Assembly (NCBI GenBank): GCA_004557655.1
Contig: SFGJ01000008.1
Span: 1-64,000 of the forward strand
Reading direction: 5' to 3'
Length of the DNA stretch: 64,000 nucleotides
DNA from: Clostridiales bacterium
GTDB taxonomy: Bacteria > Bacillota > Clostridia > Oscillospirales > Oscillospiraceae
Shown: piece by piece, positions 58,654-64,000 of the stretch
How the letters are laid out: each line of letters starts with the position of its first letter
Numbering within the stretch: the first letter of the stretch is position 1
Program-made: the position numbers and the translations under genes
Notes under the pieces: model-generated
What the model was told of the DNA's origin: nothing
The model's input: the letters and a program-made list of their open reading frames with translations, nothing else
The model's database searches: none

Positions 58654-61392
58654 ATGGGTCTTCTCACCAAAATATTCGGTACATACAGCGACCACGAGCT
58701 TAAAAAGATCTACCCCATCGCCGACCAGATCGAAGCGCTGGAGGAGGAGTATAAAGCGCTCACCGATGCCCAGCTCCAGGCCAAGACCGCTGAGTTCAAG
58801 GAGCGTCTTCATAACGGTGAGACCACCGACGACATCCTCCCCGAGGCCTTTGCCACCGTCCGGGAAGCGGCGGACCGTGTGCTGGGTATGCGCCCCTACC
58901 GGGTGCAGCTCATCGGTGGTATCGTGCTGCACCAGGGCCGCATCGCCGAGATGAAGACCGGCGAGGGCAAGACCCTGGTGGCCACCCTGCCCGCCTACCT
59001 CAACGCCCTCACCGGCAAGGGCGTGCACATCGTCACCGTCAACGACTATCTGGCCAAGCGTGACTCGGAGTGGATGGGCAAGGTCCACCGTTTTCTGGGT
59101 CTCAAGGTGGGCCTCATCATCCACGACATGGACAAGGCTGCCCGACAGGAGGCCTATGCCGCCGACATTACCTACGGCACCAACAATGAGATGGGCTTTG
59201 ACTACCTGCGCGACAATATGGCCATCTACGCCAGCGAGCAGGTGCAGCGGGGGCATAACTTTGCCATCGTGGATGAGGTGGACTCCATCCTCATTGATGA
59301 GGCCCGTACCCCTCTCATTATTTCCGGCATGGGTGAAAAGTCCACCCAGCTCTACGACATGGCCGAGCAGTTCGCCGCGCGCCTGAAAAAGTATGTGGTA
59401 GCTGAGACGGATGATAAGGTGGAGGAATCCACCGACATTGACGCCGACTATGTGGTGGACGAGAAGGCTAAGACCGCCACCCTCACTGCCCGGGGTATTG
59501 CCAAGGCGGAGGCGTTTTTCGGCCTGGAAAACCTGTCCGACCCGGAAAACAGCACCATCGCCCACCACATCAACCAGGCCATCAAGGCCCACGGCACCAT
59601 GAAAAAGGACGTGGACTATGTGGTCAAGGACGGTGAGATCATCATTGTGGATGAATTCACCGGCCGCCTGATGTTCGGCCGCCGCTATTCCGAGGGCCTG
59701 CATCAGGCCATCGAGGCCAAGGAGCACGTGTCCGTCCAGCGGGAGAGCAAGACCCTGGCCACCATTACCTTCCAGAACTATTTCCGCCTGTATAGCAAGC
59801 TCTCCGGTATGACCGGTACGGCTCTGACGGAGGAGGAGGAATTCTCCACCATCTACAAGCTGGACATCGTGGAGATCCCCACCAACCGCCCTGTCATCCG
59901 TATCGACAACGAGGATGCCGTGTATAAGACCCAGGCAGGCAAGTACCGGGCCGTCATCCGACAAATCAAGGAGTGCCATGAAAAGGGTCAGCCTGTACTG
60001 GTGGGTACCGTGAGCATCGAGAAAAACGAGCTGCTGGGCAAGCTCCTCACCCGGGAGGGCATCAAGCACAACCTCCTCAACGCCAAAAACCACGAAAAGG
60101 AAGCGGAGATTGTGGCCCAGGCCGGTAAGTTCGGCGCCGTCACCGTGGCCACCAACATGGCCGGCCGTGGTACGGATATCATGCTGGGCGGCAACGCCGA
60201 GTACCTGGCCAAGAACGATCTGCGCAAGGCCGGCATGAGCGATGAGCTGATCGCCGAGGCCACTGGCTATGCCGACACCGACAATGAGGAGATTCTCTCC
60301 GCCCGGAAGCTTTTTGCAGAAAAACTGCAGCAGCACAAGGAGGAGATCGCCGGCGAAGCCGACCGGGTGCGCCAGGCAGGCGGCCTGTTCATCATCGGCA
60401 CCGAGCGCCACGACTCCCGCCGCATCGACAACCAGCTCCGCGGCCGTGCCGGCCGTCAGGGCGATCCCGGCGAGACCAGGTTCTACATCTCTCTTGAGGA
60501 CGATCTCATGCGCCTGTTCGGCGGCGACCGGGTCACCAGCATGATGGAGCGGCTGAACATCGACGAGGACACCCCCATCGAGCAGAAGATTCTCTCCAGA
60601 GCCATTGAACAGGCCCAGACCACCGTGGAATCCCGGAACTTCCAGGCCCGTAAGTCCGTGCTGGAGTATGACGATGTCATGAACAAGCAGCGGGAGATCA
60701 TCTATGACCAGCGCAAGCAGGTGCTGGACGGTCTGGAAGTAAAGAACATCATCATGAACATGATGAACACCTCCATCTCCCATTTGGTGGCGGAGCATTT
60801 CGCCGGCAGCGAGCATCTGGACGCCGCCTCCTGCCGGGAGCTGCTGCGCAATGTGGAGGGCCTGTACTTCCCCAAGTTTACCGTCCGCTTCTCCGAGGAG
60901 GAGCTTAAGGAAAAGACCGCCGAGGATGTCACCGACGCCTTCACCGCCGCTGCCGCCGCCTACTATGAGCAGAAAGAGCAGGAGTTCACCTCCCCCGTCA
61001 TGCGTGAGGTGGAGCGTGTGGTGCTGTTGCGGGTGGTGGATGAATACTGGATGGACCACATCGACGCCATGGCCGACCTGCGCCAGGGCATCCGCCTCCG
61101 GGCCTATGCCCAGACGGATCCCGTCATCGCCTACAAGAAGGAATCTCTGGATATGTTCGAGGAGATGATCTCCGCTATCCAGTCCGAGACCGTCCGCCGC
61201 CTGTACTCCGTGCGTCTGAAGAAGGATGAGGAGATCAAGCGTGAGCGGGTAGCTAAGGGCATGACCGAGAGCGTGGGTGGTGACGGCACCGTGAAGAAGC
61301 AGCCCCGCCGGGTGCAGAAGATCGGGCGGAATGACCCCTGCCCCTGCGGCTCCGGCAAAAAATATAAGAACTGCTGCGGCAGAAATGCGTAA
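58654..61392 (+). CDS. secA: Protein translocase subunit SecA
   Basis: ATPase motor of 912 residues that pushes preproteins through SecYEG. Walker A is MKTGEGKTL (about residue 105), Walker B DEVDSILIDEARTPL, followed by the preprotein-binding domain. The second motor half has GTVSIEKNE, NMAGRGTDIMLGG and QLRGRAGRQGDPG. The C-terminus ends with the SEC-C zinc motif DPCPCGSGKKYKNCCG, which binds SecB or ribosomes. ATG at 58654 is chosen with AGAAAGGAAG ten bases upstream; a TTG two codons earlier is too close to that site. Odd copies of the zinc tail lie just downstream. Confidence 0.96.
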   Translation: MGLLTKIFGTYSDHELKKIYPIADQIEALEEEYKALTDAQLQAKTAEFKERLHNGETTDDILPEAFATVREAADRVLGMRPYRVQLIGGIVLHQGRIAEMKTGEGKTLVATLPAYLNALTGKGVHIVTVNDYLAKRDSEWMGKVHRFLGLKVGLIIHDMDKAARQEAYAADITYGTNNEMGFDYLRDNMAIYASEQVQRGHNFAIVDEVDSILIDEARTPLIISGMGEKSTQLYDMAEQFAARLKKYVVAETDDKVEESTDIDADYVVDEKAKTATLTARGIAKAEAFFGLENLSDPENSTIAHHINQAIKAHGTMKKDVDYVVKDGEIIIVDEFTGRLMFGRRYSEGLHQAIEAKEHVSVQRESKTLATITFQNYFRLYSKLSGMTGTALTEEEEFSTIYKLDIVEIPTNRPVIRIDNEDAVYKTQAGKYRAVIRQIKECHEKGQPVLVGTVSIEKNELLGKLLTREGIKHNLLNAKNHEKEAEIVAQAGKFGAVTVATNMAGRGTDIMLGGNAEYLAKNDLRKAGMSDELIAEATGYADTDNEEILSARKLFAEKLQQHKEEIAGEADRVRQAGGLFIIGTERHDSRRIDNQLRGRAGRQGDPGETRFYISLEDDLMRLFGGDRVTSMMERLNIDEDTPIEQKILSRAIEQAQTTVESRNFQARKSVLEYDDVMNKQREIIYDQRKQVLDGLEVKNIIMNMMNTSISHLVAEHFAGSEHLDAASCRELLRNVEGLYFPKFTVRFSEEELKEKTAEDVTDAFTAAAAAYYEQKEQEFTSPVMREVERVVLLRVVDEYWMDHIDAMADLRQGIRLRAYAQTDPVIAYKKESLDMFEEMISAIQSETVRRLYSVRLKKDEEIKRERVAKGMTESVGGDGTVKKQPRRVQKIGRNDPCPCGSGKKYKNCCGRNA

Positions 61393-61544
61393 CTCTCACG
61401 CCTTTTGCGAAAATCCTGCTGTGCCGCTGGGGTAACACCGTCGTGCCATCCGATCGGCAGCCACTATCATGGCCGCCAATCGGGGCACTTCCTCGCCTCG
61501 AAATCGCCTCGCTGCATCCGCCACCGGCGGCGCTTCGGCGATTT

Positions 61545-61641
61545 CCCTGCGGCAGCGGCAAGAAATACAAGCAGTGCTGCGGACGCAATGCCTGAATCTG
61601 ATTTGTCTGTTCGCAAGCGCTTTCCCATGCCGCAGCCAGTG
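61545..61641 (+). repeat. Stray partial copies of the secA zinc-tail sequence
   Basis: After the intact secA stop, 61545-61595 can be read as PCGSGKKYKQCCGRNA and a stop, nearly the last 16 residues of SecA, but with different codons and in another frame. A shorter third piece near 61638-61655 reads QCCGRN. The 150 bases before the second copy have no recognisable content. The gap 61393-61690 thus holds degenerate duplicates of the secA end rather than a gene. Confidence 0.65.
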
Positions 61642-61690
61642 CTGCGGGCGTAATGTGTACCTCACTTTTTTCAACCTCAAGGAGCCTGCC

Positions 61691-62506
61691 ATGTCCTTTC
61701 ACTCCCACGCAAGTGAATCCCTGCTGTGGCTGTCCAGCTCTCTGCTGGACGGTCATCCGGTGCGCCACGGCTTCTCCACCCGTAAAGGCGGCGTCAGCCC
61801 CGCTCCGTGGGACAGCCTGAACCTGGGCATCAGCCGGGGAGACGACACAGAGAATGTGCGGGAGAACTACCGCCGATTCTGCACCGCTGTGGGCGTAAGA
61901 CCCGAAAGCACGGTCCTGTCCCAGCAGACCCACTCGGAGAACATCCGTCTGGTCGCGGAGGAGGATGCCGGCAAGGGACTTTTTATCCCCCGGGACTATA
62001 CGGATATAGATGCCCTCATCACCGACCGCCCGGGCCTCTCCCTGGTGGTGTTTTCCGCCGACTGCGGCACAATTTTGCTCTATGACCCCGTGCACCACGC
62101 CATTGGTGCCGTCCACGCCGGTTGGCGTGGGGCAGCCATGGGTCTGGCGGCAAAAACCGCCCTTAAAATGCACGACACCTTCGGCACAGAGCCGAAAGAC
62201 ATACTGTGTGCCATAGGCCCCGCCATCGGCCCCTGCTGCTTTGAGACCGACGAGGATGTTCCCGCCGCCATGCGGAACGCCCTGGGCCATGAGGCCGATC
62301 CGTTTATGACCCGGCAGGATAAGAAGTGGCACATCGACCTCAAGGGGATCAACGCCCACTGGCTGCGCCGCCTGGGCGTGGAGCACATCGACATCTGCTC
62401 CCATTGCACCGCCTGCCGGCAGGATCTGTACTGGTCTCACCGGAAAATGGGCAGCGCACGGGGCGCGCAGATTGCATTGTTGGCATTGGAGGAGGTTGCC
62501 CCATGA
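61691..62506 (+). CDS. pgeF: PgeF/YfiH-family (laccase-domain) protein
   Basis: Cytosolic protein of 271 residues of the Cu/Zn polyphenol-oxidase-like (YfiH, LACC1) family. Metal ligands are visible: His in SQQTHSENI, Cys in VFSADCGTILLYD and His in AVHAGWRGA; GPAIGPCCFE and SHCTACRQDLYWSHR are also typical. Members act on purine nucleosides (phosphorylase and adenosine deaminase activity) or edit peptidoglycan, so the reaction here is uncertain. Its start at 61691 follows AAGGAGCC. It ends in an ATGA overlap with the next gene. Confidence 0.88.
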   Translation: MSFHSHASESLLWLSSSLLDGHPVRHGFSTRKGGVSPAPWDSLNLGISRGDDTENVRENYRRFCTAVGVRPESTVLSQQTHSENIRLVAEEDAGKGLFIPRDYTDIDALITDRPGLSLVVFSADCGTILLYDPVHHAIGAVHAGWRGAAMGLAAKTALKMHDTFGTEPKDILCAIGPAIGPCCFETDEDVPAAMRNALGHEADPFMTRQDKKWHIDLKGINAHWLRRLGVEHIDICSHCTACRQDLYWSHRKMGSARGAQIALLALEEVAP

Positions 62507-64000
62507 AAAGAAAACGCCTTTTGTGCCTGCTGCTGGCCCTGTGTCTGCTGCCTCTGTTGGGCTGCAGCGGAACCGACGCCGACGATGACTCCAACCAGAT
62601 CTATGATGAGCTGGCAGACTACTATAAGCAAAAGGAACAGGAGAAGGACCCCACCATCTCCTCCTTTTCTCTGCCGTATTTGCAGGGGCTGACCCTGGAC
62701 CCCATTTCCTGCGCCGACGGCACCCAGCAGGACATCGGCCGGCTTCTCTACGAGGGGCTGGTGCAGTTGGATCTGTCTATGCAGCCCCAGCCTATGCTGG
62801 CGGAGTTCTGGAGCTACGATGCCGCTTCCTACACCTGGACCATTCACCTGCGCAGCGGTGTCACCTTTACTGACGGCTCTGCCTTTACCGCCTTGGACGC
62901 CGTGGCCGCTCTGCGCCGGGCCAAAACCTCTCCCCGCTACGGCAGCCGACTTGGACAGATGGCATCTGTTCGTGCCGACGGAGGGCAAACGGTCATCATC
63001 CGTCTGGAACGGCCCAATTCCTCTTTCCTTTCTCTTCTGGACATCCCCATTGTCAAGAGCGGGACGGAAAGCAGTCTGGTCCCCACAGGCACCGGACGCT
63101 ATGTGTTCGTTCCCGCCTCCGGCGCCGAGGGCGCCTATCTCACTGCCCACACCGGCTGGTGGCAGAAAAAGTCCCTGCCCATGGAACGCATTGACCTATA
63201 CACCTGCAAAAACAGCGATACCGTTTCCTACGCTTTCTATGCCCGGGAGGTACAGCTTCTGCGTTGTGACCTGTCCGACACCGCCTCCACCGGGGCTGTG
63301 TCCTTCGGTGATTTCACCGATGCTGACACCACCGTCATGCACTTTCTGGGCTTCAATACCACCCGTCCCCCCTTTAACAATGCCGCCGTGCGTCAGGCCG
63401 TCAGCCTGGGCATTGACCGCTCCGGCTGCGTCAGCTCCTTCCTCATGGGCCACGGCGTTGCGGCAAACTATCCCCTGTGTCCCTCTTCCGCCCTGTATCC
63501 GGACAGGCAGGTGGCCCCCTACTCTCCGGATGATTTCAACACCGCAATCACCGCCGCCGGTTTTGGCGCCGATGCAGCCCCCGTATCCGTGACGCTGCTG
63601 GTGAACTCCGAAAGCGCCCACAAGCAGGCTTCCGCCGCTAAAATAGCCGCCGCGCTAAGTGATTCCGCGCTGCAGGTGTCCGTTGCCGCAGTGCCCTGGA
63701 ATGAATTCATTTCCCGGCTGGAGAGCGGAAAGTTTGACCTCTACTACGGCGAGTATAAAATGACGCCCGACTGGGATCTGACGGAGCTTCTCTCCGGCTC
63801 CAGCAACTACGGCGGCTACAACAACGCCGATCTCGCCGCACTGCTCTCCGCGGAGCGCAGTGCCCCGGCAGAGAATCACGCCGCCGCTGCATCGGCACTG
63901 TATGAGGCATTCCGGCAGCAGATGCCCATTGCGCCCATTTGCTTTGAGCGCAGCTCCATTCTCACCACCTCCGGTGTTATAGCGGGGCTGACCCCCTCTG
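62503..64000 (+). CDS. Peptide-type ABC substrate-binding lipoprotein (SBP family 5), cut by the window end
   Basis: Open to the window edge, 499 codons so far. It begins with a signal peptide and lipobox LLGC (Cys near residue 20) and then a charged linker (DDDSNQIYDELADYYKQKEQ). The body has the OppA/DppA pattern: LYEGLVQLD, WTIHLRSGVTFTDGSAFTALDAV, RPPFNNAAVRQAVSLGID and LYYGEYKMTPDWDLTELL. It would bind peptides or similar solutes outside the cell; the linker and the missing transporter neighbours leave the cargo open. The ATG overlaps the pgeF stop, with GGAGGTTGCC before it. Confidence 0.83.
   Translation, partial: MKRKRLLCLLLALCLLPLLGCSGTDADDDSNQIYDELADYYKQKEQEKDPTISSFSLPYLQGLTLDPISCADGTQQDIGRLLYEGLVQLDLSMQPQPMLAEFWSYDAASYTWTIHLRSGVTFTDGSAFTALDAVAALRRAKTSPRYGSRLGQMASVRADGGQTVIIRLERPNSSFLSLLDIPIVKSGTESSLVPTGTGRYVFVPASGAEGAYLTAHTGWWQKKSLPMERIDLYTCKNSDTVSYAFYAREVQLLRCDLSDTASTGAVSFGDFTDADTTVMHFLGFNTTRPPFNNAAVRQAVSLGIDRSGCVSSFLMGHGVAANYPLCPSSALYPDRQVAPYSPDDFNTAITAAGFGADAAPVSVTLLVNSESAHKQASAAKIAAALSDSALQVSVAAVPWNEFISRLESGKFDLYYGEYKMTPDWDLTELLSGSSNYGGYNNADLAALLSAERSAPAENHAAAASALYEAFRQQMPIAPICFERSSILTTSGVIAGLTPS

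Noticed and set aside
58546..61059. A minus-strand open frame of 837 codons opposite secA
   Set aside because: It is the complement of a highly conserved gene, with low-complexity Leu/Gly/His composition typical of shadows.

Overview
The window looks like a chromosomal segment of a GC-rich, low-oxygen Firmicute, most likely a gut Clostridium-class bacterium of the Oscillospiraceae/Ruminococcaceae type. The reasons are strong AAGGAGG ribosome sites, sigma-A promoters, a T-box leader, a SpoIIQ-like sporulation peptidase, lipoproteins with Firmicute lipoboxes, a molybdenum hydroxylase, remnants of Tn4451-type elements and a hybrid-cluster-protein fragment. No rRNA or CRISPR array is present. The genus cannot be fixed from sequence reading alone.

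Left part (1-16.6 kb). A decayed GHKL histidine kinase with LytTR-like direct repeats lies at the left edge, followed by a phosphoesterase. A tryptophan-type T-box leader then precedes a three-gene ABC transporter (trpXYZ type). Next is an accessory catabolic block: a LysR regulator and a CoA-transferase on the plus strand face an 8.2-kb minus-strand operon. That operon encodes a Liv-type ABC importer (two permeases, two ATPases, one binding lipoprotein), two alpha/beta hydrolases and a 3-hydroxybutyrate-dehydrogenase-like SDR. A TetR regulator is divergent from it. The likely logic is uptake, hydrolysis, oxidation and CoA activation of a small hydroxy acid or its ester. The LivG ATPase carries an unusual helical N-terminal extension of about 200 residues.

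Middle part (17-38 kb). A small membrane protein, a LysR regulator and a beta-helix-like lipoprotein are followed by housekeeping genes: prfB (without the usual frameshift), selD-yedF-DUF3343 (selenium), a uridine-kinase-like gene, spoIIQ-like, trmL-pgk-tpiA-gpmI (lower glycolysis), prs, pth, mfd, a SurA/PrsA-like protein, a thiolase, and tRNA-Leu(UAA) with initiator tRNA-Met.

Right part (38-64 kb). A large serine recombinase plus TnpW sit directly beside the initiator tRNA. An 11-kb minus-strand purine operon then runs from a BMP-type nucleoside ABC transporter through an unknown lipoprotein and a three-subunit xanthine-dehydrogenase-like enzyme to guanine-deaminase-like and adenine deaminases. 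Its promoter carries two tandem palindromes just downstream of the -10 box, and a HutC/GntR regulator lies upstream. After a TnpV remnant joined to a broken hybrid-cluster-protein gene comes a coupled operon of an XRE regulator, a DUF1538 membrane protein and a double PII-like protein. The window ends with putP, secA (followed by stray copies of its zinc tail), a PgeF/YfiH protein and an incomplete peptide-type solute-binding lipoprotein.

Most promising for follow-up are the fused LivG, the Liv/hydrolase/CoA-transferase module, the purine operon (with a possible selenium link), the DUF1538/PII operon, and a three-copy terminator family with an invariant hairpin tip. All functional statements are from motif recognition by eye; no database search was run.
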